A stretch of DNA of 64,000 bases, from positions 14,024,146 to 14,088,145 of the forward strand of contig NC_060118.1 in assembly GCF_021155765.1 (NCBI RefSeq), given 5' to 3'. The stretch's first letter is position 1; every line of letters starts with the position of its first letter. This DNA is from Diprion similis (Eukaryota; Arthropoda; Insecta; Hymenoptera; Diprionidae). The translations under genes and the position numbers were made by a program. The notes beneath the pieces are model-generated. The model was given only the letters and a program-made list of their open reading frames with translations. It did not search any database and was not told the DNA's origin. This document shows, in pieces, positions 26,600-38,600 of this stretch.

Positions 26600-28425
26600 T
26601 CACGCAGCTTCTATGATAACAGAGTCATTTTCGTTAGAGGCGTCCTCGTTGTTCGCCGCGCTGGCTGCTTCGCCCAGAGGATCGTATCCCGGTTCAACTT
26701 TTTCGTCCAATTTTTCTATGCCACCGCCGTCATTGTCTTCTTCGTCATCGTTGTCATCGTAATCTACAGGTTTAATCGGCGGCTGTGGTATTCCTGGTCT
26801 TGGAATGTATTCCGGAACTGGTGGCTTCGACCCGGCCGGATAGAGCTAAACACGTGAAGTGCAGTAACGTTAGATTCACGATTGGTTCATGAGTAATTTA
26901 CTTAGTAATGCTTCACCGTTCTTATTAGTATTCTTATCATTCCTTTGAACTAGCGAATAACATCGCAATGCAACAAAAGATCGTTCAACGCGGTGTAAAA
27001 TCTTACCGGGGTGTAGGGAAATCGGAAATCGTAGACTGGCGTTCCATAATAATTATAAGCGGTTGGAACATGTGCTATAGTAGGTCTACCATTCGCAAAT
27101 ACGGCCATTGGTACGGTCCTGACAGCTGTGTTAATCTGAAAATAAGAAAACAATGCGGGGATGTTTACGTATGTTTTTCCGGTAAATAAATGTAGATCGA
27201 AATAGAGAGTTGATCGAATAAATTCGCGGCTCCGAGCGGCATCACCCTAATCCCTTTCAGATGTTTGTGTTCCAAAATAGTTTTTTAGAAATTTTCCAAC
27301 CCCCAACAGATTTGGAACGTGAGATTAATGTCGATTAACGAATCCGTTACCAAGTAACGCGGGGTTGTATCAAGTATTTCAATAATTTAGTGCATCAGAT
27401 TCATTACCTGAGGGACGTTGTACAGAATGTATTGTTGAGAAAGGTTGTCATCCAACGCAGTCACATCCAGACGTTGGGTAGGAAACTCTGTACGACGCGT
27501 TGAGATCAAATTTGGATATTCCAAGGGACCTACGGGGACCAGGGCTGTCGCGGATGATCCGATAACCGCCAGTAAGATAATTACCTACTCGCGGATATGA
27601 AAATATTGTCATACATTTTTCTTTGTCTCAGATAACATGTCATACATTTTCAGCAATTCATCGGATCCGTATATTATTTCGCACAATGATCTGAGGTTAT
27701 AGGAGTGGGTATTCGTTTGTTTCCATTTGCAAGGCTATGAATATTCTTATGCTACAGGACAATTTAATCTGGATGCTCTTGGTTGTCTGCGCATTACAAT
27801 CCATTATTCATTATTCATTGTCTCTCTACGCTGATCGTTGTGAGTAATGGTGGAAAAATAACGTGACTCAACTGACCGTATAACGACATATACCTGCAGC
27901 GCATTTATGATCACGTTTGAAGACCTCACCTTCTCCGAAACAAATATAAAAGTTAAACAATGCAAGATGAAAATTCACCAGCTGAGACTGTCATCAAAAT
28001 TCTAACGTTAAAACGTGACGGTATTTTGCTTTGCGATTCGTAGGTCGCATCAACGTGTCACCAATTTTGATAGGTAATTAGGTAGCATTGTTAACGACTC
28101 GGATAAGTACGCCTAAAGATTCTAGGCTAATACGAATCCTGCGCACTACACCGATTCAGAATTGACAGCCTGAAGAATTGGGTAATGATAATTTAACAGA
28201 CATATGTATACACGTACTGAAGAATTGGTTTTATAATTACGTCTGATTATAATAGAAAAAACTCGATCGCCAATTCGAGAGGTGACTTGAAATTAAGTAC
28301 TTGAAACCATATTCTGAGTTTCCAAAGTTTCGCGATTATTCGGTTATAGTATGTACCTTGATTATGAGCAGAAAAAAATTAACTAATTATGAGTACGTAG
28401 AGGGGAAAAGATAACTCACCTTCAT
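26600..28425 (-). CDS. secreted acidic Pro/Tyr protein, 185 residues
   Basis: Four exons on the minus strand: 28425-28420 (only Met-Lys), 27584-27408, 27135-27007 and 26845-26600, all GT-AG and phase 0. Seen: signal peptide MKVIILLAVIGSSATA, then LVPVGPLEYP; a middle with YILYNVPQ and NYYGTPVYDFRFPYTP; a Pro-rich hinge (PPVPEYIPRPGIPQPP); and a strongly acidic tail (DYDDNDDEEDNDGGG) with no Cys. A two-codon first exon followed by the rest of the signal peptide is a layout typical of insect cuticular and other secreted-protein genes. No named domain recognised. Its general plan (signal peptide, Tyr/Pro middle, acidic tail) resembles the gene at 23274. The TATA box lies just upstream. Confidence 0.8.
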
Positions 28426-31400
28426 AGCGACGACTTTTGTCTATAGGACTGGTATAAATATATCAGACTAACTCGAAATTAAGGATGCGGGAGGGCTTAT
28501 ATATTGTTCGTGGGCCCGCCATCCCCCACTTTCCTGTTCATCACGGGAGGAGACTGCTTTGTATTCCGGGTGACACTCTGTTCAAACTAACTTTTTCGTA
28601 GCACCAATAAGAGTAGACAAGGACCGTAAACAACCGTGCGAATTTTCCATCTATCGTAAGGCGCCCTCAAAGGAGATTCGTGAGAATCCACGTTCACCTT
28701 CGACACTCTGTATGCATTTACTTACCCCTTCATTCGGCACAGTTTTTTTCCCATCATTTTCAGAGAAATTCTTCTCCTACTCCATGATTGACGCCGATAA
28801 TTTGTTTCCAAGTTACCTTGAACCCAGCATAATTCTAAAATACTGCACTCAGAAAACTTACGTCGTATACGCTCATTCGGCTCATTACTCATCTGAACCG
28901 GTTTGCAGTAGAGGGAGATCATATTTTGATTAGAGCATCTTGAGCATTGGGTGCGGCAGTCATTCTGCTTCGCCGTGATTCGATGTTTGGATGAAATTTG
29001 CATTTGCTTTATAATAACATTCATTGTGATTTATTGGCTCGGTATTTATCGTTAACATTCCTTTTTCCCCTGTCCTGTTGTCCATTACCAGCGGCTTTAT
29101 GGGAGTGGACTACTTTTTTGCCTCTCTATAGCTGCTGCGAAGAAAGCGTCAGTGCTTATCCTCTGGACATTTCATACGGATATAAATAGGACTGCATTTA
29201 TGTCCATAAAAATTAATTATAAATCTAACAACCGGGGTCACATCTGCTCAAGTGATAATGATTTTTCATCAAAGATAATCGTACTTGTGGAAATATCTGA
29301 CGTCTTTTCTCTGCCCCTGAAGTCCTTGCAGGGTTCTGCGATAGTAATAATTATCATTCTACTTTGGCATATAAACCGAGACGCGTGTTGGGTTGCATGC
29401 CGCAGGCTGATTAAACATTTCAAAAGGGAACTCGCGTGTAGGTGCAGTTAACGAATCGCCAGTCGAATTGGAACACTAGAATCCGAACTGCCGCCCTGAC
29501 GAGACGTTATTCGACGTACGAAAATAGGTGAATTTTGTCGGGAATCGAGAACTTGCCGAACAAATATCTGTGCGTGTATTATAGTGTTGTTCAAGTGGAA
29601 GATCATAGTGGGCAATTTTCATGTTACCTGTTATTGTGTTTTTTTTTCTAACTCGGTTGAACGAAAAGTAGAATGCAATACAGTAAAATAAAATCATATA
29701 ATTCAGTAATCATTTGTTCAAATGATTGTCGCTTTACCGTAATTCTCGATTTAGGTACAATGGTACATAAACTCGTGAAATGGGCTGCAAATTCGTGTGT
29801 GTCGTAATTTTCAACGCTTGTACCGATCGCAAAGTACGGCAGAGTCGGGTCAATGCTGAAGTCAATGGACGGGAATCCTACTTACTATCACAGAAATCCT
29901 CTTGTTACGCGAATGAAGCAAAAGCTTTGTAGACGGATCGAAATGCTGGGAGCAGAAGAGATCAAGTACAGGATTGAGAATGAACGAAAAATAATGAATA
30001 TTAACGGAAACCTGGGGGGTGGCTGGTAGGTATGTCACTTGCAGAAATGCAATTCGGCTGTCCAAGGATACAATATACTAACCTAAATTTGCTCATCCAG
30101 ATTTAACCCGACCACTCGCGTAACAATCATGGCTGTCAATGTAATACATCAAATATCCGATGATAACTCGAAGCATGCTTCCCTCGTTCTTCTCGCCTGC
30201 TCAATTCAAGATCTTCAAATTTACGTTCGATAAAGATAATTCATGACAGTTCTGGTTACTCGGCTTGGATGCTGCATGTCATAGTAGGAATCAAGTGAAG
30301 TACTGCAGGGATCGTGCCGAACGAGTTTATATCGTTGCTCATTTCGGCAGAATCGAGGTTGGTATGGTATGGTTGGTAATTACCGATAGACCTTCGCGTC
30401 GTTTGCATTATAAGATTCGGTGTGAAATTTACAATTCTATGCTATCTTTATTGGTTATGATGTCGCTTCGAGAAATCGCATACCTGGTATCCCGCTGACG
30501 AGCTCAAACGCTTTCTTCGTCGATTAATTAAGCTGAACTCGAATGACTGGTCAAGACGTCGAGTTCGTAGCCCGACCCTATTAGAACCTGATTCGGTTTA
30601 AAATTTTGCTGCTGTGGTTTGAGCGTTGTCTCGATGCAACGGCGATCTTCGGAAGCTGACGACAGAACTTGATATTTTTATCCAGGAATAAACAACACAA
30701 GGCAAACGATTATGATCTAAATTGGATGCCGAGATTGAGTGGCTGGCGAATCTCTGCCTGTCCGCAGGCTCTAACTGTGGCCTTCCTCAAGGTAGAGTGA
30801 AAGTAGTTTGTACAAGATTTTCGTTGAATTAACCTAAGCATATGCGCTCGTTTTGAATAATCTCTGTCACTCTGTGGTACAGATGACCATTTTATCGTTG
30901 GTTAAAGTCATTCCCAACTCTGTGAATCGGGAAGCAAGAGAGAAAAAACACTCAGACTTTTTCAATGTTTTATTTCCAAATATTGACACGGCTTTTAGGC
31001 AAAATAAGAATATAGGAATGTTGTTCGTTTGAAAAAACCGCTAAATTTCAATCAATACTCGACGCTCGAGCGCCCTCGGGGATGTTCGGCCAAGTTCGCT
31101 TCGTCTTTCGCGTCAAATTATCCACCCTGCGCGTTGGTCATCAACAAGTGCCAGGTGCAGACCCTTTGTCTGCGCGTTCGCAATTTATTCGACTGTTCTA
31201 AGAATTTTCAAGTCTATGCATTTTTGTCGACACGTGCGTGATAATCATCGAATTTCTCGTATACGCGAATCAGTGCTAACAAAATTGTAAGATCGTTGAT
31301 TTTACAAGAGATGTTTGAAGATTTTCAAACAATAAATTACTGAATGATAATCATTCATTCTGCGAATAGTGTTCATTATGTTAAAAACTGGCTCGTAATT

Positions 31401-32676
31401 CTTCTCAGTCGGTTTGTGTTTGTTAGAGATCTGAGAAGCAGGAGGCCGATACTTTCGTACTAATGGAAGTTTTAGCTATTCTTCCGGCAAGTTTTTTCCG
31501 TACTTCAACGTTGAGTACGAAACGATGTTTGTCGCATCAATAGTGATGTGGTGGTGATGTAGAAATATCAGTTTCGTTTCCACAATAAATAGTCCACCTG
31601 CCAAATATTTCATAAAACTTCCACCTGTCGTTGAGATGTGAAAAATAATTATGTACGACGGTTCGAATTTATTCGAGATGATGTACCGAGTAATCCAACC
31701 GCGACGTACTCAAACTCAAATTACCTAAATCCAAAAGCCTGCCAACTTAATATTATCACACATAGCGTTGTTAGAATTATTAGACATCGATCTTTGCTCG
31801 CTGCTTTTCCTTACGATACGGCATTCGCAACTTCTTTTCTGAATATTATTACCGAAATTTCGAATGACTTTGTACTTCGTCATTGTCAATCCGCAGTGCG
31901 TTATTCACAGGCAACGGAAGAACTAGATACCTACTTTACGGACGTACGAATGCACATGTTGCTTGGAAAAGTGATAATTTTTCGAAAGACGTGTTCTAAT
32001 AATAGGCACACCGCCGGTCGCGTGTGCAGTTGGGATTTAAACATAGTTTTGGCAGCACAAAACGTCAAACCGTCTCTGACCGAGGAGGCGCGAGGTCGCG
32101 GTGTGTGATTCCCTTGCTCGTTTACCTCCCAATAAAAAAACATCTGTGTTGTCGTTTTATTGGCTTATCGGACTCGACATAATCGAAGCACGGAAAAAAT
32201 AGAAACTAAAAGTAATCACGACAATAACGGCACTGCAATATTTCTGTACTTCCGTAGCATCGGTGCTTTTTTAATGTCGCGTTTATCTGCAAAAAGAAAT
32301 TCTTTTTAATTCGATCAACGACTTCCAGATTTTTCATTACGATCGGTTAGCAATTTCCTTTGGAATCACCAACCGTATGTCTCTTGTCTTCCTGCATGCT
32401 ACCGCAGTACTGTTTGCTTCTCGCAAGGTGGTTCTCCCGAATGTATTCTTAGACGATGTATAAACTAGATCGTTGAGAAATGCGAACTTTCCGTGAAAGA
32501 AGTCAGTCCGACTAGCCACTTTATTGTCTGTTCGACGTATAGTATTCCTGTCTGTTCAACAATCGGCCGATACACGTCAAGATAAGTTCACGATACTCGA
32601 TAAGTTGAACGATATTTTACAAGTACGTGAAATTGCTCGAAAATATTGCGCTTTAGTTGAGTGAATCGGATGTGAA
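28426..32676. other. intergenic, no recognised gene
   Basis: Apart from the promoter at about 28.5 kb, I find no exon series with joined phases. The longest frame (31638-32108, plus strand, 156 codons) begins with GTG, has unbiased codon use and no motif, so I do not call it. Sequence just before 32677 should contain the carboxypeptidase promoter, but I cannot name an element. Confidence 0.5.
28496..28503 (-). promoter_or_regulatory. TATA box for the 185-residue secreted protein
   Basis: TATATAAG on the minus strand, with an initiator-like TTAGTCT about 30 bp downstream (near 28467). This predicts a leader of roughly 42 nt before the ATG at 28425. The spacing is as expected for a TATA-driven insect gene. 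Confidence 0.7.
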
Positions 32677-35600
32677 ATGAAGGAAACTTACGACAAAGGG
32701 CCTGCGGAGATTAACGAAAATCAACAGCCCATGGAGTTCGTGGAGTTTCTCGAAGACGTCGAAGACCTCGAATATGAGTAAATATCCGATTCAGGGAAAG
32801 AATTAAGTCAGGAGTGCGTTTGCCGTTAGGAGCCTTGCCGGTATTTATGTCGATTTATTTTACAAAGCCAATGATTATTTAGATTTTCGAGTTAACTTTT
32901 TATATACATCAGACCGGTGGTCACAGTTTGAGTAGAATCGACCCGGATGAATAATTTTACTCCGATAGTCACGGTCACAGGATTTTTCGTAATCATTCCG
33001 CTTACGGGGAATAGTTTGCCACAATTCATAGGTGATGCACGTCACGTCAATTCACGAACGTTTATATTAATGCGATGAGGTCAATTTTGGCAGATATCCA
33101 AGGTCCTTTCATTGATGTTTATACAACGTACAGCCGTTAATGTTTCTCCAGTGGTACGATCGGCTTTGCCTGGTAAAATTGGATGAAAAATTATTACTTG
33201 TTCGCCTGGCTCAGGGTTCGTTAAGATTTTTTCTTTGGTGGAAATCTCGTCTGAATTTAGACCGTCAACTAACAAGTGTACAGAGGATGACCACACTTTT
33301 CGTTTTCTAGCACGATGACAGCCAGCAACAAGACGGCGGACGAGGCTGTAAACGACGCGCTTATAGAAAAATTAAGAATTTGTGCCTTCAGGCCGCAAGA
33401 AAGTACGGAAACTGTTCGATCGGTGGCTGCCAAGTTACACGCACGGCTCACATCCTCGGGTATGAGTTAACATTTTTAAGAGGAAATTACCGCATGTCTG
33501 TACCGTTGCATGGTAGCGATTCACACTAGTTCACTGGGGTGAACTCTCTTTTCGAAGTAGATGCAAAATTCGTCTCAGGTGATTTTGATTCGGGCTAAAT
33601 ATATGCAGGGTACTTTGAGAATATACTATAAAGACATTTGCACGATCTGTTACACGCGGGACTGAATTAATTACCAATTGACATGAACCTTGACTCGCTG
33701 CCGTGGTAATAAGCTGGAAAAACTTGTTCAATTTCTCATTACTGCCGCATAGCGTGCCCGAGAGACGTTTTAAGCCTGCCTTGCCTTATCGCGTTACCTG
33801 CCGAATCAACTTTTTTAAGCGCATCGAACTGATGACAAAAATTAGATGTCGAGCCGCGGTAGGAAGTGTTTCATTTCCTCTTCCGTAGCCAATTCCAATT
33901 TATCTCGTTTTGTTGCTTTTCATCATTTTGTTTATTTTTTTCATTTACGCCGACTGGATATAAGTCTAATGGATTCGTTGTCTGGCACTGATCTTCTCCT
34001 TGGCTCGAAGACAAGTCGGTGAAATGGGTCATTTTTTTCCTCCAAATGATCACTTCTATCGCAAAATCTTGAATTATTTTTGAAAATCACCGCTCGTCAG
34101 AGAAACTCCCATGTTTTTGTTACGCAACTATTTTGTAATCTTGACAGATTAGATCCTGGCAAAAATCCAGAAATCTATAAGTCTGGCAGTGTGTCAGGTT
34201 GTTGCTAAAATTGGTTGTTGCCAAGTAGCAATTTAATATTGAATTTATACCTCCTGTAAACGGTATTTTACACAACTTGCGAACAAGCGTTTGGACTCGC
34301 TATCGTGAATAGAAATTAATCTTATTATTTTCGCACATACGAAAACGTCACGGGGTAAAAAAATAAATAAATTAATAAATAATAAAACCATTGCCTTATT
34401 TGCATTATCTGGGAAGATATTAGACGATGACGGGGTTTTGGCTGCAGTTTCGTTGCTAGATGTTCGTGCAATATTGGGTTCAATTCAATTAACCACTGTT
34501 AAAAATAGAGCATTTTGATTTCCAAAGTGTCGGAGAAGTTCGATTACCTGTCACCACGCGATCTGTGTACTACCTGCGCACGATATACTGTATTCCGTGC
34601 GTCGATGGTTTGGCCTAGATTTACTTCATTCTGACCTGAAAACGTTGTTTACCAATTTGTTTTTTACCGACTGACTTTTCTGGGGGGGGGGGGGGGGGGG
34701 GGGGGCTACGTATTTTTTTCATCTACAATAAAACTTCTCAAAACTCGCAAAATTGTTGCATCAATGTTAAATATATCCTAGTTTGCGATGATCGATTGTT
34801 TGTAAAAAAAATCCACAGAGCGCCGTACCAGAGAACGAACCTTGGAAAAACTGTGGCGAAAAAATTCCAACGCAATCGAGATACTTGTGAGGATTTTGGA
34901 GGTAACATACATTTTCTATAAATTGGCGTTTTTAAAATAAAAATTTCGAACAGTGTAATACCTTTGGAAATACCAAACAGGTTGCACAGTTTGTTGGCAA
35001 CGTAGTTCCCAGTAACAATCTATCGCCATAAAAATACAACTTAGATATCGGCTCGTCGTGTAAGGGCCATAAAACGATTAGTGGAAATACATTCGGATAC
35101 GTATACGTACGTACCAACCTAATCTCGCTCCAGAGCTAACCGAGGCGCTGCCGCGCTGTGAAGTTGAGACCACACACGAAAGCCCTTCGTCGATTCAAGC
35201 CTCTCGCGTTATGATATCATCGGTCAGCGAACTGCAAGAGTTAGATCAGTGCACTAGAAACAGTTCACTACGAAACTATATCGACTCTCGTATCTGCACT
35301 GGGAAAATTCATTTGAATTTCAATTTTCCTAAATCCCTACCTGAAAAGGCTCAAACTACTACACCATAGAATTACTCGTATTTGTCTTGGGTATCGGAGT
35401 CTCGTGCGTGGGTAGAGAAATATACAAGAGCGCACTGAACTCTCCCTGTCTAAAAATAAATGTCTCTCCCATATGCTTTTGGCAAAGATCGATTTCATCC
35501 GAGCCTTCAACTACAAGAAAGGTACTTAAATACTTCTAGATCATTTTTCCCGTGAAGTTTGAGGTGAAATGTATGAAATGTGCAATTCTTGGTAGGTGCC

Positions 35601-38600
35601 AACTGTTTGTCGTAATTTCGATTCAAAACGATCATAAGAGAGAGAGAGAGATTTAATTTTACAATTTGGAATTGTTTATGATAATCCTCATTCAATTTCG
35701 AGCCCTTTCAGTTTAATAAGAAGGAAATCCTACAGTCTATGTCTTAAGTAACAGACGTCTGAATGATTCTCGTGGCGGATAAACCTTGCATACATAGTAC
35801 AAGTTAGGTTATATGGGCGTGGGGTGCGTCTCTGGCAGAGTTGTTAGCGCGGAAATGGACATCCTAGGCTGGTGAAAACCTTGGAGACCACTTGCAGCCG
35901 GGCAAACAAACATGCGTTCGATAAAAATTGGGTACAGTTTCATGCAGCAGTGTGCCAACAGCGCTGCCGTTTGCGATATTGTAGCCACGACACGTGTCCG
36001 CGGTCAATAATAGAAGTTTTACGTTCTTCGATAATCGGAGATCCCCGGGGATATAAAATTGATGCAGAGCCTACCGATCTTTCAAGTATATAAGAATTCT
36101 AAAAATCGCTTCAACTTTACACGATGACGGTGCAACGTGAGCGTCGTTTGAATTGCCTACGGAAAAGGCGCGAAGGAAGAGAGTATCGACATTATTTTAT
36201 TTTCGTTTCAAGACCTTTTCCCCGTTTCCTCGTTACTTTTACAGAGCTGCAAGGACAACGTGGCAAACTGCAGCGTCGCTGGTATTCTCCACGAATGTAT
36301 ATCCCCGAAAATCGGAAAGGCCAAGTCGAGTGGGTCGAAGAATCGTAGTGCAATAAGTAAGAGACACGCGCAACTGCTGATAAATCAAGCTAGCTGATTC
36401 TGGCAGGTGTCGAGTCTAACGTGTGCCTGCGTACCTGTGTTTCAGGGAATAACAGCAAGATGGCTATTTCCCAGCTAATAAACTTGGGCGGAACCCAAGT
36501 TCTGATACGCTTACTGAACGCCCTGCAGCACAGAGAGACAATAACGACCGAGGTTCTCGTACAGGAGCTTCTGTGGATACTGGGACAGGTATTTAAGCTT
36601 TCGAACACCGTATCACGAGTTGGTGTCGTCGAGAAAAGACTTGTGATTGCATCTGTCGTTATTTAGGTTGCTCAAAAAGATCAAAAATTCCCGACAAAAG
36701 TCAAGATGCTCAATTCGACGAGAATGTTTCACTCGTTGTTGAAAGTAAACTACAACAACAGCCGAACGCTGTTCCCTTTATTACTGATGATCAAAAGTCT
36801 GGCTAAGAACTGTGAGTCTGATATGCTTTGCTCCCAGTTGAAGTTGTATAATTTTGTCGGTTAACGTAACTGAGACGATCAAACCTACCAAACGTCTTTC
36901 TGTTATTTTCAGCATTTTCTCTTCAGATATTGGTGAAAGATGGGATCGTCCCTACTTTGGAGAAAACGTTTGTCTGCGTCGGCTACTCTCCTCATTTAAA
37001 ACTGAGAACATTGCTAGAGTGTTTTAAATATTTTACGGTCAGCAGTACGTGAATGATGTAGCAAAATAACGTGATCTAGACTATCAAACCGTGTCGATCC
37101 TTGTTCGATTTTCACCCACATGCTTCAATCAATTTTTCAGAACTCTGCTGTACAAAGTTCGTCAAGATAGGTTTGGTCCATCTTTTAATGCGGCTCTTCG
37201 ACAGGTGGGAGAGGTTCGATGGACCGATTCGGTTAAAAATTTCCAACTACTGTTTGAACACACTGCAGCATCTCTGCGTAATAAGTAAGAAATATTTTCA
37301 ACCGTTACTTGTCTTATATCCATTTGTCAATCGATCCAAACATTTGGCTGGTGTTGATTTAGAGTCGGGGAGGAAGGCGATAAAGTCAAGCGGCGGACTA
37401 CAGCTTCTTTATCGATTCTGCACGAATTGTCCCGAAGAGAAATCTTACGATTGCCTGTTGTCACGGGTTTGTGGCATAATCAATCAGTGCCTAGAGAAGA
37501 AGGAACTACCAGTGCCTGAAATGTCACCTGTCAGGTAATCCTGAACTGCAAGATGTGCATCTTAGGCCTCGGTTACTTTCTGTTTTTTCGCCATCGATGA
37601 GAATTCAAAAAATTCATCACGCTACATTCTTACGGAAATTTGCATTGTTTTTTTTTTTTTTTTTTTTTTTTTTTTTGACAATAGATTCATTTTACCAGAA
37701 ATAACTTCAAGGCTGACAAACAGTACGGAGAGCGGAAGCGATGCTGACAGTCAGGTTAACAGCGTAGCGTCTCTTGGTAGGGTGTACAGCGACGTGGACT
37801 CAGGTGACGACGAGGAAAGTGATAACTCGCCCCAAACTGAACAGAATATCCTTCATACCGGGAATGATATCGATGAAAATAAATTTTTCTCGGGCGTCGT
37901 AACCTTCCAAAGATCGGAGGAAGATCTTCTTGCGTAAGCGATATAAAATTATAAATTAGAAGATAGATAATACGAAGAGAATAAGATTGAAAAGAATAGA
38001 AATAAATAAACAAATAAAGCAAGAAAAATGCGAATTGTCTGAGGCCGAAATTCCTATTCCGTTGTAGGTACAACTGTTTCTTTCGAGAACTTGGCACTCT
38101 TCAGAATCAATTATCCACAAGAAACAAGCTGGATAAATCTAAAGCGACGACGCGCGTCGACGGTTTTGCCAAAGGTAGCAAAACCGGTGCCAATGTCCAG
38201 GGTCACGCCGGCGTCGAAGGATTGCGAACATTTGCAGACTTGTCGCCGCATATGACAGACCAACACGCCTACTGCGTGGTAGCCAGCACGGTAAAGAGCG
38301 TGATAAGCTTTGTTAAAGTGGCCTATCCAGATTTAGTCGGAGGCGAGGGTCTTGGCAAAGCGGCCCCGCTGAACAACAAGGACCGCAAGGTGTGCAGATC
38401 GAAGCTACTTACGTGCGTCGATCGGGGACTTCATCCGGGGACCTTGATGCAAGATACGGCCTACGATCTCGATCAATTGGCTTCGAGCTTCTCGTATCAG
38501 GGCGACCGGGGATCTTCTCAGCGTCTCCTCTGTAACTGCGATGAGAAACGAATCGGGAAGCGGAGCAGCGACTCGAAGCAGTTGCAGTTCGAGTCGCGGT

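Noticed and set aside
31638-32108. 156-codon plus-strand frame
   Set aside because: It begins with GTG rather than ATG, has no domain, signal peptide or codon bias, and no splice sites extend it. Treated as chance.
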